From the NCBI GenBank assembly GCA_003427395.1, contig BFEA01000298.1, forward strand, positions 1,286,657-1,350,656: a stretch of DNA of 64,000 bases, in the 5' to 3' direction. The position numbers and the translations under genes are program-made. Shown here in pieces: positions 35,290 to 46,237 of the stretch. The notes under the pieces are model-generated. The model searched no databases. It was not told where the DNA came from and worked only from the letters and a program-made list of their open reading frames with translations. Positions within the stretch are counted from its first letter, which is position 1; every line of letters starts with the position of its first letter. Origin of the DNA: Chara braunii. Lineage: Eukaryota; Streptophyta; Charophyceae; Charales; Characeae.

Positions 35290-36640
35290 GCCGTGGCTCA
35301 TTTTTTCTTAGCCTAGGCATCCTCATGCAGTCCGTTATTTCTCGGACTGCAGTCATGGCCATTTTTCTAGTCTCACAGCCCCACAACTTGCCCCATGCTA
35401 AAAGAAAGTGAGGCGTCTCATTTCTAAGTGCATCCGGGCTCAATATTGGCTTCGGATGCACCTAAAACATGTGTTTTCCCTTCCCCATGCAGTCCGTTGC
35501 AGCTCAGACTGCAATAGGGGCCAATTCCCTAGCCCCAAAGCCCCACAACTAGCCCCTAATTGAAAGAAAAAGAAACGGACAATTTCCAAGTGCATCCGGT
35601 CTCCATTTTGACCCCCGGTGCACCTAAAACATGTGTTTGGCCTACCTCATGCAATCCGTTGTATCTCGGTTGCATGAGGACTTGATTTTTCTTGGTTTTC
35701 TCTGCAAATTTAAAAGAAAATCAAGATACTTTGTAACCGACATATGCCAGAATGAACCTGGTCACAAATGCATCCCCTAGGTGGTCGTTTTTTGTTGTTA
35801 GTGCCCTTTTGACTTTTTTTTTTTTTTTTTTTTTCCCCCCCCCCTCCACTTGTGGACAGTAGGGACTTGCTAGTCCCTACTTACTGCAGTCCCTGCTTAC
35901 GGCCAACTCACTCATTCCCTCTCACCTTCCATTTTCTTTTTATTTTTCTTTTTATTTTTGCATGCCAAGTGTCAACTAGCCGTTAAGACCCTTTTCTTTT
36001 TTCTTTTCTTTTCTTTTCTCTTCTTTTTCTTTTCCCTCCTTTTTCTTGGACAGTAGGGGTTTGCCCGTCCCTACTTGTCAGTCCCTACTAACGGTCAACT
36101 CACCCATTCCCTCTCACCTCCTATTTTCTTTTTTTTTTTCTTTTCTTTTTGCATGACAAGTGTCAACTAACCGTTAAGGTCCTTTTCTTTTTTCTTTTCT
36201 TTTTTCTTTTTTTTTCTTTTCTTTTCTTTTCTTTTCTTTTCTTTTCTTTTTCTTTTCCCTCCTTTTTCTTGGACAGTAGGGACTTGCCAATCCCTACTTG
36301 TCAGTCCCTACTAACGGCCAGCTCACTCATTCCCTCTCACCTCCCATTTTCTTTTTCTTTTTCTTTTTGCATGCCAAGTGTCAACTAGCCGTTAAGGCTT
36401 TTTTTTTGGCTCTTCCTCTTAGTTTTGGCCTTTTCCATGCTCAAGGGTCAGTCCGTTATTTCTTGGACTGCACTTGTGGCCTTTCCATGGCCATGAGGGT
36501 CTCCGTTTGCCCTTATTCCTTCCAAACGGTAGACCCTCATACTCCGATTTTCTCCCGGAGGCCTATTTTTCTCATGGAGTCATTTTTTACTTCATTTTCT
36601 TGTGGGAGGTCAATCCGAGATTTTTCGGATTGCTCCCATG
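35290..36640 (+). repeat. Tandem non-coding units with small hairpins
   Basis: Units of about 160 bases (from roughly 35300, 35460 and 35620) share AAGTGCATCCGG, CACCTAAAACATGTGTTT and ATGCAGTCCGTT. Then three units of about 190-220 bases (35850-36045, 36048-36268, 36270-36400) share GGACAGTAGGG, GTCCCTACT, ACGGCCAACTCAC and AAGTGTCAACTAGCCGTTAAG, separated by T/C-rich runs. Hairpins such as GCAGTCCG-n8-CGGACTGC (35327-35350), TGCAGTC/GACTGCA (35488-35513), CAGTCC/GGACTG (36449-36470) and CAATCCGA/TCGGATTG (36611-36632) recur. No coding is present. Confidence 0.75.
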
Positions 36641-36764
36641 CCTCCCCTCACATGTTTCTTTGCTGTTTTTCTTTTTCTTTTGGCCTTCCCGCTTGCTCCC
36701 ACTAATGCTTATGCTAGTCGCACCAATATTCTTGGCCGTCAAGATCTTTTGATCTTGACAGTGA

Positions 36765-37640
36765 CTCATATGCTAGTAGGAGATGCTCCGATTCTTTCAT
36801 GGATGATCTCATGCTCAATACTTGTGATTTGGCTTGCTCAATCTCTTGATTTTCACTCATATGCTAATAGGAGATGCTCCGATTCTTTCATAGTTGATCT
36901 CATGCTCAATACTTGTGATTTGGTTTGCTCAATCTCTTGATTTTCACTCATATGCTAGTAGGAGATGCTCCAATTCTTTCATGGTTGATCTCGTGTTCAA
37001 TACTTGTGATTTGGTTTGTTCATTTCAATCTCTTGATTTTCACTCATATGCTAGTAGGAGATGCTCCGATTCTTTCATAGTTGATCTCATGCTCAATACT
37101 TGTGATTTGGCTTGTTCAATCTCTTGATTCTCACTCATGAGCTAGTAGGGGATGCTCTGATTCTTTCATAGTTGATCTCATGCTCAATACTTGTGATTTG
37201 GCTTGCTCATTCTCTTGATTTTGACTCACATGGTAGTAGGAGATGCTCCGATTCTTTCATGGTTGATCTCATGCTCAATACTTGTGATTTGGCTTGTTCA
37301 ACCTTTCGATTTTCACGCACATGCTAGTAGGAGATGCTCCGATTCTTCCATGATTGACCTCATGCTCAATACTTGTGATTTGGCTTGCTTTATCTATTGC
37401 CTTTCACTCATATGCTAGTAGGAGATGCTCCGATTCTTTCATGGATGATCTCATGATCAATACTTGTGATTTGGCCTACTCAATCTCTTGTTTCCCACTC
37501 GTATGCAAGTAGGAGATGCTCCGATTCTTCCATAGATGATCTCTTGCTCAAATCTCGTGACTTGGTCTAGTATAGAGCTTGCTTTTCACTCACATGCTAG
37601 TAGGAGATGCTCCGATTCTTTGTGGGTGATCCCGGATTCA
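36765..37640 (-). repeat. 91-bp tandem array, about ten copies (right array, inverted)
   Basis: GATGCTCCGATTCTTTCATG recurs near 36785, 36876, 36967, 37062, 37153, 37244, 37335, 37426, 37517 and 37606, a period of about 91 bases. It is the reverse complement of the 32093-32715 array, about 4 kb away. Confidence 0.93.
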
Positions 37641-38404
37641 AAGTCGGTGTCTTGAAGACTAGCCTAGCGTGAGCCTTCCGCGCCCCCGTGTTCTATTCGA
37701 ACGCGGTATATAGAGGATAGGTAGAATGTTGTTTTCCAACGTTCTGAACTGCTGCTGCTGATTCTGTTGCTCATGACCGTAGGTCCTTAGCTGCTGATGA
37801 AGTCTGGCTGAGCCAGACGCCCGCTGCTGNAAGAAAAAGTAAGTGACCAACCGCCGATGCCCGACCGCTCCGAAAACTGCAAGCGGGCCAATGCGATCCG
37901 GGGGCACGGGCCTGAAACTTCTCAGACCTCATGTCCCAGACATAAACAGATGACCTGCAGACCCAGCAGGCCATCGGAGTCCGTTTCTCTGAAAAATCAG
38001 AAAACGGACTTCCCCGAACTGTTCACCTTGAAGCCGGGCGACGCTCGAAAATGGGCAAGTAAGGCCAAACGACCTCGGAATCACTCCAAATTTTGTAGAG
38101 GCCTTCCCTGAGGTACAGTGAGAGAGCCCACCAAATTTGGAGTGATTCTGAAGTCGTTTGGGGCAGGAAACACAGACCTGTGTTTTCCGGCTCTCCACAC
38201 TTAGGCAAAAACGGCGAAAAGTGTCGGAAAACAGCAAATCTGCAAATTCTGCGTTTTCTGCAGAACTGTGTGTTTCTGCAAAATTGTAGGTTTCTGCAAA
38301 ACTGTGTTTTCTGCAAATCTGTGTCTTTCCTCATAACTGTTGTAGGATTAGTGCTAGGATTTGTGCCCGGAGATTGAACGGGTATAGACGGGCGGACCCG
38401 GACA
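37641..38404. other. No gene; foldback at 38065-38161 and TTTCTGCAAAACTGTG repeats
   Basis: A 29-base inverted repeat (CCAAACGAC(C/T)TC(G/A)GAATC and onward) has arms at 38065-38093 and 38133-38161 with a 39-base loop. About five 16-19-base units of the TTTCTGCAAAACTGTG type lie at 38240-38330. A minus-strand Gln-rich frame (37659-37907) may be a gag-like N-terminal scrap, but this is unproven. Confidence 0.6.
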
Positions 38405-39655
38405 CTTGAAGTAGCTAGAATGACGCCTCCCACCTTCCACCTCCTTCCTCCACCACCTCCTTCACCCATCCACCATAGCCAACCACCTTCCACCTTCTTC
38501 CTCCATCACCCATCCACCATAGCCACCCACCTTCCACCTTCTTCCTCCATCACCCATCCACCATAGCCACCCACCTTCCACCTTCTTCCTCCACCACCTC
38601 CATCACCCATCCACCATAGCCAACTGCCTTCCCAGCTTCTTCCTCCTCCACTCACCCACCATAGCTGACCACCTTCCACCTTCTTCCTCCCCCACCCATC
38701 CACCATAGCCAACCACTTTCCACCTTCTTCCTCCTCCACCCGTCCACCATAACCGACCATCTTCCACCTTCTTCCTCAACCATTGTCTCCACCCATCCGC
38801 CATAGCCAACCACCTTCCACCTTCTTCCTCAACCATCTTCTCCACCCATCCGCCATAGCCAACCACCTTTCACCTTCTTCCTCCTTCACCCATCCACCAT
38901 AGCCAACCATCTTCCACCTCCTTCCTCCACCACCTCCTTCGCCCATCCACCATAGCCAACCACCTTCCACCTTCTTCCTCCTCCACCCATCCGCCATAGC
39001 CAACAATCTTCCACCTTCTTCCTCCTTCACCAATCCACCATAGCCAACCATCTTCCACCTCCTCCTTCCACTACCTCCATCACCTATCCGCCATAGCCAC
39101 CACCTTCCACCTTCTCCCTCCTTCACCCACCCACCATAGCCAACCACCTTCCACCCTCTTCCTCCTCCACTCATCCACCATGGCCAACCACCTTCCACCT
39201 TCTTCCTCGTTCACCCATCCACCATAGCCGACCACCTTCCACCTTCTTCCTCCTCCACCCATCCACCATAGCTGACCACCTTGCACCTTCTTCCTCCACC
39301 ACCTCCACCACCTCCATCACCCATCCAGCATAGCCAACCACCTTCCACCTTCTTCCTCCACCACCTCCTTCACCCATCCACCATAGCCGACCACCTTGCA
39401 CCTTCTTCCTCCACCACCTCCATCACCCGTCCACCATAGCCAACCACCTTCCACCTTCTTCCTCCTCCACCCATCCACCATAGCCGACCACCTTCCACCT
39501 TCTTCCTCCTCCACCCATCCGCCATAGCTGACCACCTTCCACCTTCTTCCTCCCCCGCCCGTCCGCCATAGCCAACCACCTTCCACCTTCTTCCTCTTCC
39601 ACCCGTCTGCCATAGCCAACCACTTTCCACCTTCTTCCCTCACCGTCGCCTTCCG
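38405..39655. repeat. 44-bp minisatellite, about 27 units
   Basis: The unit CCACCTTCCACCTTCTTCCT plus CCTCCACCCATCCACCATAG and CCAA repeats with a basic length near 44 bases; some units are extended by CCACCACCT. It contains no stop on the minus strand in any register, so Gly/Trp/Arg-rich frames run through all three minus frames. These are not proteins I would call. Confidence 0.92.
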
Positions 39656-39753
39656 CCACCCAAGGGTTGTGGGCAAAGGGGCGCCGAGGGGCTCAAGGAG
39701 CGTTAGGTAGGACGGTAGGACGTGCAAGGGAGTAAGGTTGATTAGGGATTAAG

Positions 39754-39755
<2 letters not shown>

Positions 39756-39827
<72 letters not shown>
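39756..39827. repeat. (TC)n microsatellite
   Basis: A perfect TC dinucleotide tract of about 72 bases lies just right of the 44-bp minisatellite and a 100-base spacer. Confidence 0.97.
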
Positions 39828-39828
<1 letters not shown>

Positions 39829-42725
39829 AGCTTTGACCCCACCTTACTCTCCCCCCTTCCTCCTTATTGGCACATGACTAACCCCCCCGCTCACTTGTAC
39901 ATTGCCAGGGAGCGAACGACAAAAAGAAGCGGTCCTCACTTGGTGGAGAAAGAGGGTAAGGGAAGGATAGCCGGTCCCTTGTGCCACCAAGAAGGAGAAA
40001 AGGAAAAAACCTTTGAGAATTTGGGAAGGCAAGGTCCTCGAGAAAAGTAAAAGAGAGAGAGTTTGACACAAGGTCAGTTGACTCAACCATTCCCCAACTG
40101 CATGACTAAGGAGTATGCATGGCTTGATTATGGGAAGGAAGGGAAAATTGAAAGAACCTTGGAAGAGAAAGGAGCTTAGGCTTGCGGGAAAGGGCAATGT
40201 GTTGACCCCAATGGGGAATTGTATTGGTTTTTGCCTTTGTGTGGGATTGTGCAGGTGAGTAGCTTAGGATGACTTGAGCGGGATTGGGTCCGGGGTACGC
40301 GGACGAAAGTGAAGGATGAGGATCGGATGGGGAGGTCATAGGCCTAACGTAAACTCTGATGCGGGTGGGCCTTGGCGTATGATGCTCGGGAAGAAGGGTC
40401 AAGGAAAAGGGGTGTGGCTTTGCGTGGTGGATGTGTGTCCCAACACTTTGCATGCAATATCGAAGCCCGAAAGAACTAAGGGCGGGGAATGGATGTATGA
40501 ATGGGATGCATATGTCAAGCAAAAAAAAATAGTGGCTAGGGGATGGACGACGTCGCCGCACCCCAATGATGCCATAAGGATTGTTGTGCTTAGTGAAAAG
40601 GTGTGTGGCCCAAGGATGACGCTTGGCCTACGCACAAAAAAATAAAGATTCTCAATAAACCCCCTGGACTGCTTGCGTATTGGAAGGAGCAATTGCCTGG
40701 CCACATCAAAGTGAATCGAGACAACGTCGTGAGTGACCATAAAGCTACCATCTAGCACGAGAGCGGAGCTACATCCCTAATGTAAATCCCTCTCGCAAAC
40801 GGCCCATCCCCATCCATCTTATAGCACTAGGTGGTGGTGCCCCTATGACGAACGCTTCGCGCCTTGAGATGAAGCATGGGCGGAGCAGAGCCAACTGGGA
40901 CCCGCAGCGGGGTCGACACAGACTCGAAAGTCTATCAGGATACGACCCTACAAAAAATGGTGGAGATGTCGGGTATAAGGTTAAATTGACCCTTACGATT
41001 CTGGAGGGGGCGCCTGACACATTATCGTGTACATAACCGAAGAGAAGAAACTTGGACTTGTGCATGCTCTTACCCTTGAGAGAATCACACTTGAGAGCGG
41101 CTGGGCGCGTGGCATGGCCAGGCCTAGAGGTATAACATGCATGTTGCACCTTATTAGCCTACTCTTCGGTGGAGTGGCTCTAGCCCCCCTTCCTCTTGTG
41201 CTGGTGTTCGCCAGTCCGGGGAAGCCTCGAGCAAGTCGCAGGTCGACCCCTCCTCTTCGTGTGAAAGAGGGGCTCCGGTTACCTGGCGGGCGGTTGGTGA
41301 TTCGGCTTCGGCCAGAGTCCAATGAAAATCCCGCGGCGGAGTGATCCGACCGACTGGGTGCTCTCCTTCCTTCTTCTGAGCCCAACGGGCTCATGCACTG
41401 TGCACATGAAATGCTTGAAGGAACCAACATGAACACAATGGTAATCGAGGAGGAACAATCCTACTCTATGAACGGACAGACAAAGGAAGATAAGGGAATG
41501 AAGGGAGTTGCTAGACTCCAAGGAAAACTAGCTCACCTTTGAAGACGCTCACGAAAAGGAACCAGCCACTGTATATGGACAATAGGGGGAGTGGCACACA
41601 CTGTCCTGAGAGAAAATTGTGAGGCTTGGGTAGGAAGCGTTGGGTGCACAAAGGGAAAGGCACTTGTTCTATGTGTGTTCCACTTGGGACTTGTGGATTG
41701 CATGAAAGTGGAATTGAGCGTCCTACCACTTCGGAAGGAAAGGGTGGGTCTGCACCAGCTGGTGCAGGAGTGTGAAACGTCGCTTTCTTTGAAGTTCGCC
41801 GGGTTCCATGTGCGGAGGTCGGGCCACCGAGCTGTCAGGCAGAAGTTGGTCTTGTCGGTTGATTAGTAGCATTCCCTCTTGGGCAGGCCGAGCTTCGCTC
41901 GGGGCCTTACCCAGGCAGGGTGTGAAACGTCTCCTCAGGCGAGGCGGCTGCTTGTCGGCAGACGGCAGGGGGACCACTGCATATGGGGCACGGAGGGAGC
42001 CTCGGTGACGATTAGTAGCTTCTCGCGGTACGGGGTGGTAAGGGATGACTCTTATCGGATCAATGAATGTGAATGCCCGGACGACTGACTTTTGTCCTTA
42101 TCGGGGTACACGGGGTGATTCTCGGTGTCAGCGGGGGTGTGCAAGAGCGACAAGACGGGATGGGGTATTCTGGGCAAGAAGGTGAGGGCGTCCCCCCACT
42201 GGAGTCTGGGTACCGTGCTCACGACGGTTGAGTTGTGCTTGAGGTACGGGATAAAACTTTGCTGATAGTAACAGTGGAGAGACCACTTGGGAAAAGGCCG
42301 GTGAGAAGATGACCGGCGTGTGTGTAAGATTGCCTGGTTTTCTTTTTGTATCTCCCCCTGTACGATTGCTTGAGGAGGACCTGTGGGAAAGAGACCAAGC
42401 CTCTAAGTCTGTTCTCACCCCCACCTAAGTCTGCACGAGTGAGAGAGGATTGGAAGGAAGGAAGGGGTCAGCTGAAATAGAACCAAGAGAAGGAATGTGG
42501 GACGTGGTGACTGACCGAAGGTACTGCAAGGGAAGATATTCGGGTGTGGGGCGAGGGAAATTAGGGAGACCCGGATGAGGGGTCTGAAATAATTCTCATC
42601 TAGGAAAAGGGTTAGCCTGACCAAATGGGCCGTGCGGTACTCTTTTATGAAAAACAGGAACCGGGGCTGGGAAAGACGGGATGGCGCGGTGACTGTCGTC
42701 TCCAATCTATTCTAGCGGTCCGGAA
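39828..42725. other. No assignable gene; scattered frames of about 110 codons
   Basis: Plus-strand frames at 40316-40645 (WLCVVDVCPNTL) and 41027-41344 show no family I know. Two short direct repeats, GTGTGAAACGTC at about 41771 and 41921 and GATTAGTAGC at about 41861 and 42010, hint at a diverged duplication of about 150 bases. The sequence could be a decayed upstream part of the element carrying the four-copy family, as base composition is similar, but I cannot show this. Confidence 0.4.
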
Positions 42726-43484
42726 ATGCCGATAGATGTAAAGGACGGGGTATCCATCGTCCTCCCGGAAGAAGGAATGTGGACAAACCTGGAGCCAGCC
42801 TATCAAACTGTGATGCTGGACGAGAAGGACGCGTTCCTCTGGATAGGGACGATGTGGACTAAGGTCAGCCTAACGAGATTGTTGCCAAGTTTGATGGATT
42901 TGGAATTCCGGGGGACGATGGAAGTCCGAGGGTGGGTCTATCTATCCCAGGAAAGTGAAAATACGATGGTAATAGAATTGGTATTGGGAACTGCGCCGGA
43001 CTTGCTGTTTAGGCAGGCGAAGCAGGAGGTAGTATGGGCAGCGTGTCAGCAGGCGGAAATGGAGAGGGACAAAGTAGAGGTGCGAATGGAACTCGAAGAT
43101 AGAGCGAATGTGAGGCGACCCCTTAGAACGATGAGATGCGTACTACCCCCGTTTCTGGTGGACGTGGTCTTTGGAACCCGGAATAGACTGGAGGAGATAT
43201 GCCGGTCAATGACAAAACTGAGGTTGTACCAGTGTGCTCGACAGGACTTCTTTAGGCTGTCGGTAGAAATGGGGCCTTTCAGAGGGAACTAGGCGAAAGA
43301 GTTGGCCGATATGCTAAACTACCGTAGCACTGACAACTTCTATGTTCCTAGCCCAGTGCTTTGGCGGATAGTTTACCGAAATATGGCAATAGGGAAAACC
43401 TTCTTAGAAGGGTTGAGAGAGTTGTTCTATAACAAAGAGGATGAGTTCAGCGACGGCGGGGACGATGGCGAGATAGAGGATTGA
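42726..43484 (+). pseudogene. Tandem unknown family, copy 1 (one in-frame stop)
   Basis: The frame starts at 42726 and stays in one register to 43484, broken only by TAG at 43290-43292; about 252 codons. It shares a layout with three neighbours: DGVSIVLP near the start, a WIGTMW patch, ELVLGTAPDLL, an Arg-rich link (RANVRRPLRTMRCVLP), PFLVDVVFGT, SVEMGPFRGN and an acidic tail. No signal peptide, membrane segment, zinc motif or known catalytic motif is visible, and no introns are needed. I do not recognise the family. The position of the stop, after the best-conserved block GPFxGN, suggests recent inactivation, or a shortened product. Copy 2 begins about 100 bases downstream. Confidence 0.6.
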
Positions 43485-43599
43485 AACTTCTAAGAGGCGA
43501 GGCTTACCCGGGGGAAATGGGTGGTTGGCGCTGTGTAGAAATGAAGCGATGGCCAGGGAACTATTGCTAAGGGACTGCACGTATAAAGGATGGGAGTCA

Positions 43600-44304
43600 G
43601 AACGAGTCAGAGGGGGGATAAAAATGTTCATACCAGCGAATAATGATTGGAGAGGAACTACCTGTGATTGAATTGGACTCGAGATTGCACCATAATTATC
43701 GTACCTGTGAATAGAACGTGTCTTGAACTTGGTAAGGGAGGAGGAAGGATGGGAGGAGCTTGTGGAAGGAAGGGTGGAATCGGTCGGGACGGTCATCCTC
43801 TCCGAGCAAGGGTGACACCTATTTTGCACGATATTTGCGGCAGGACAAAGTCCGATGTGGCTTCTGAAGAGCGTGGGGGCAAAGACCCGAAGGGCGGGCG
43901 AGAGGTTTGCCAACAAAGGGTGGGATGTGGTCCGTAGTAAGGTTGTGATGGGGGGATGGAAGAAGTTTAGACCTCCCTGCCTACGAGCCAAGACTTGGGT
44001 ACCCGAGTTCGTGACGGACTGGTTTGGGGGTTTTAACCACGTCGCAGAGGTGGCCCGCACTATGGAGCGGGTACACGTAGATTGTGCATGGCTGTCAAAA
44101 GAGTTTTACAAAACATCGTTGAAATATGGACCCTTCCACGACGACAAAGCTTGGGAGGTCCTCGTCATTTTGAATTTGGACAGATACGATCAGCTAGCGG
44201 TAGCCCCCGAGATCAGGGAAGCCATAATCCGCAGAGAGGTAGCGGCAACACCTTGCTATGTGGATGATGTGTTCAAACTATTCGAGGTATTGTGGTTCGA
44301 TTAG
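43600..44304 (+). pseudogene. Tandem unknown family, copy 2 (several stops)
   Basis: One register can be read from about 43600 to 44304 through four or five stops (GATTGA, CCATAA, CTGTGA and GGGTGA contexts between 43670 and 43815). The upstream part gives GGIKMFIPANND, matching GGIEISLP in copy 3. The open part from 43855 gives GGWKKFRPPCLRAKTWVP, matching GGWREFRAP...RCRVP in copy 4, then FYKTSLKYGPFHDD, IIRREV and the end motif YVDDVFKLFE. The damage is concentrated in the first half. It is a decayed paralog; family function is unknown. Confidence 0.6.
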
Positions 44305-44453
44305 GAGTAGGAAAAACCCGAACTAACAGGGTAAACTAGGAGGTAGAAGGGAGAGGAAAAGAAGGAAGGGGAAAAGTAGGGGGTAACATAGATGGGAGAA
44401 CATGTATACTATGCGGACCAGCCAAGGATAGAAGTACTAAGACAGGGAATAGG

Positions 44454-45293
44454 GTGTCCGACCATTGTGGGGATCGCTGCGGCGTCGCAGGATTGAGATC
44501 AAAGGAGGGCAGACGGTACACGATGGCGCGAAGAAGGATGTTCCTCGAGGATCGCCCGCTGGGAATTGAGCCGCCAAGGAAAGTGGCTGGTGGTATAGAA
44601 ATCAGCCTACCAACCACAAATGAGGTCCGGCACCCGATGGTGGATTGGGTCGGGATCGAGCTTATAGAAAACACGGTTTACCTGGTGACCAAGGTTGAAT
44701 GGCGTGCGGATGGTGACGGCGGGTGGAATTCGGACCCGCGGGGCATGTGCGTGCGGAAGGATGGTTGTATTTATCGAAGGATGGGTGGCGAGTTCGGAGT
44801 CCTGCTAGCGTCGGGAGAGGATCCGCTAAACTTGTTCGAAGGAGCGTGGCAGTTAGTGTGGCAGACGGGGTTCGAATTCGTAGACCCAGAGTTTGACGAC
44901 GTAACAGCGGACCTTAGGGTGACCATGGCTGAAGGTTCCAATTTGCCTAGTGAGAATGCTCGAATGAAATTGTCATCCTTCTTACTGGAAAAATTGGGCG
45001 AGTTGGACCTTGTCAGGCGAGCAGTGGCCAATCTCGCCAACCTGACGTTTGAGGAAGCAATGGTCTACCGGGAATACTACCGGTCCTTCTTGGAAATGGG
45101 GTCGTTCGAAGGTGAGCAGAGGTACAAGGTGCTGCGAGTACAGCGCGCCGTATTCACCACAAGGCCTAGAGTTCCAGTTGTTAACGCTGAGGTTTTATGG
45201 GGCGTTGTCCGAAGAGAAATAAACCGGGGGCTGATTTACGTAGACGACATATGCCGCCTATACGAGCTATCAGAAGTAGAGGCAGGTCGATAA
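44454..45293 (+). CDS. Tandem unknown family, copy 3 (fully open, up to 279 codons)
   Basis: This is the only copy without a stop. The frame opens at 44454; a start at 44523 (MARRRMFLEDRP) is equally good and lies closer to the conserved block GGIEISLPTTNEVRHP. Features in order: DWVGIELIENTVYLV, a Cys-containing loop (CVRKDGCIYRRMGGEFG), DPEFDDVTADLRVTM, a central helix-like stretch (SSFLLEKLGELDLVRRAVANL), YYRSFLEMGSFEGEQ (matching FYxxSxxxGPFxGN of the other copies), VVRREINRGLIYVDD and RLYEL at the end. It is soluble in character with no known motif. A/G-rich spacers separate it from its neighbours. A virus- or retroelement-borne accessory protein is one possibility, by inference only. 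Confidence 0.55.
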   Translation: MSDHCGDRCGVAGLRSKEGRRYTMARRRMFLEDRPLGIEPPRKVAGGIEISLPTTNEVRHPMVDWVGIELIENTVYLVTKVEWRADGDGGWNSDPRGMCVRKDGCIYRRMGGEFGVLLASGEDPLNLFEGAWQLVWQTGFEFVDPEFDDVTADLRVTMAEGSNLPSENARMKLSSFLLEKLGELDLVRRAVANLANLTFEEAMVYREYYRSFLEMGSFEGEQRYKVLRVQRAVFTTRPRVPVVNAEVLWGVVRREINRGLIYVDDICRLYELSEVEAGR

Positions 45294-45445
45294 CAGGGAA
45301 GAGGAAAATGGGAATAAGGAAGAGAAGGGGATAGGGAAGAAGAGGAGAGCGGATAAGAAGTAGGAAGTTACCTAGTGATGGTCGAAGGAATGGATGAGAA
45401 TAAGCAGGACTCGCGTGCTGTTTAAATTATGCAGGGAACCACCAA

Positions 45446-46237
45446 TTGACGATGGAAATGAGACGCGTCCGAATGTCGCGACGACCCACGCACCCTCGGC
45501 TGCTCATGGAAAGCAGAGACGGATGGGAGGTATCACTTCCAGCAAGCTACGTGGTTCGAGGGATTGACACAGACTGGAGAGTTGTAACCTTGGGGAGGGA
45601 CCAGACCTTCATGATGGTAGAATGTTTATGGAGTGGTATGAGATTCAATAGGGGGCCAGGGGACGATCTATATGTTGATTTGAGGGTGACAGGGACCATA
45701 TACCTACCGGAGATTGGATGGCACGTGCTAGGAACCGAGATGGCGCTAGGACATGGGTTGCTGCCAATATTATGAAGGGCTGCAAGGGCAGTAAACCGGA
45801 TAGGTCAGGAGATTCGGGGGAGAAGGAATGTAGGGCTGAGAACTCGGGTGGAGGTAGGAGGTTGGCGAGAGTTTAGGGCCCCGATGACAGGATTGCGGTG
45901 CCGAGTACCCCGTTTCATGGTAGACCTGGTATTTGGCAGCCTCTCGAGGGCAAGAGACCTTGTGGACACGACCCTAACCTGGATCCACCACTTCCAGCCA
46001 CAAACGACGGGAATGTTTTACGATGTGTCAGTAAGGCATGGGCCGTTTTGGGGAAATCGGGTCCGTGAACTACTAGAACTCATCGAAATCCTGATATTCG
46101 GAGTACCACATTTGACATTTGAAGAATATGAACCAATAATTATCAGAGAAATAGAGATGGGGGAAAATTACCTTGCGGGGGGGGCGCGATTGTTCGAGGA
46201 TCCGGACGATGACGACAAGCCTGAGGAACCGGCATGA
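45446..46237 (+). pseudogene. Tandem unknown family, copy 4 (one in-frame stop)
   Basis: One register runs from 45446 to 46237, broken by TGA at 45773-45775. It begins with a basic stretch (MRRVRMSRRP), then DGWEVSLP, DWRVVTLGRDQTFMMVECLW, LYVDLRVTGTIYLPE, then past the stop GGWREFRAP, RCRVPRFMVDLVFGS, FYDVSVRHGPFWGN, IIIREIEMGENYL and an acidic tail rich in Asp and Glu. Alignment by eye with copy 1 is continuous: the VPRFMVDLVFGS and GPFWGN blocks correspond to LPPFLVDVVFGT and GPFRGN. The acidic tail recalls the tail of copy 1, so copies 1 and 4 may be closest. Function is unknown. Confidence 0.6.

Noticed and set aside
32093-37640. CRISPR-like spaced repeats
   Set aside because: The 91-bp units are contiguous and similar along their whole length, with no unique spacers; the setting is a eukaryotic repeat region.
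37659-37907. Gln-rich minus-strand frame as the missing N-terminus of gypsy 1 gag
   Set aside because: Coiled-coil-like, but no sequence continuity, target duplication or matching flank links it to the gag break at 29548.
38506-39727. Gly/Trp/Arg-rich minus-strand frames resembling a repeat protein
   Set aside because: The 44-base unit shifts register every copy and all three frames are open, so selection on a peptide is unlikely.
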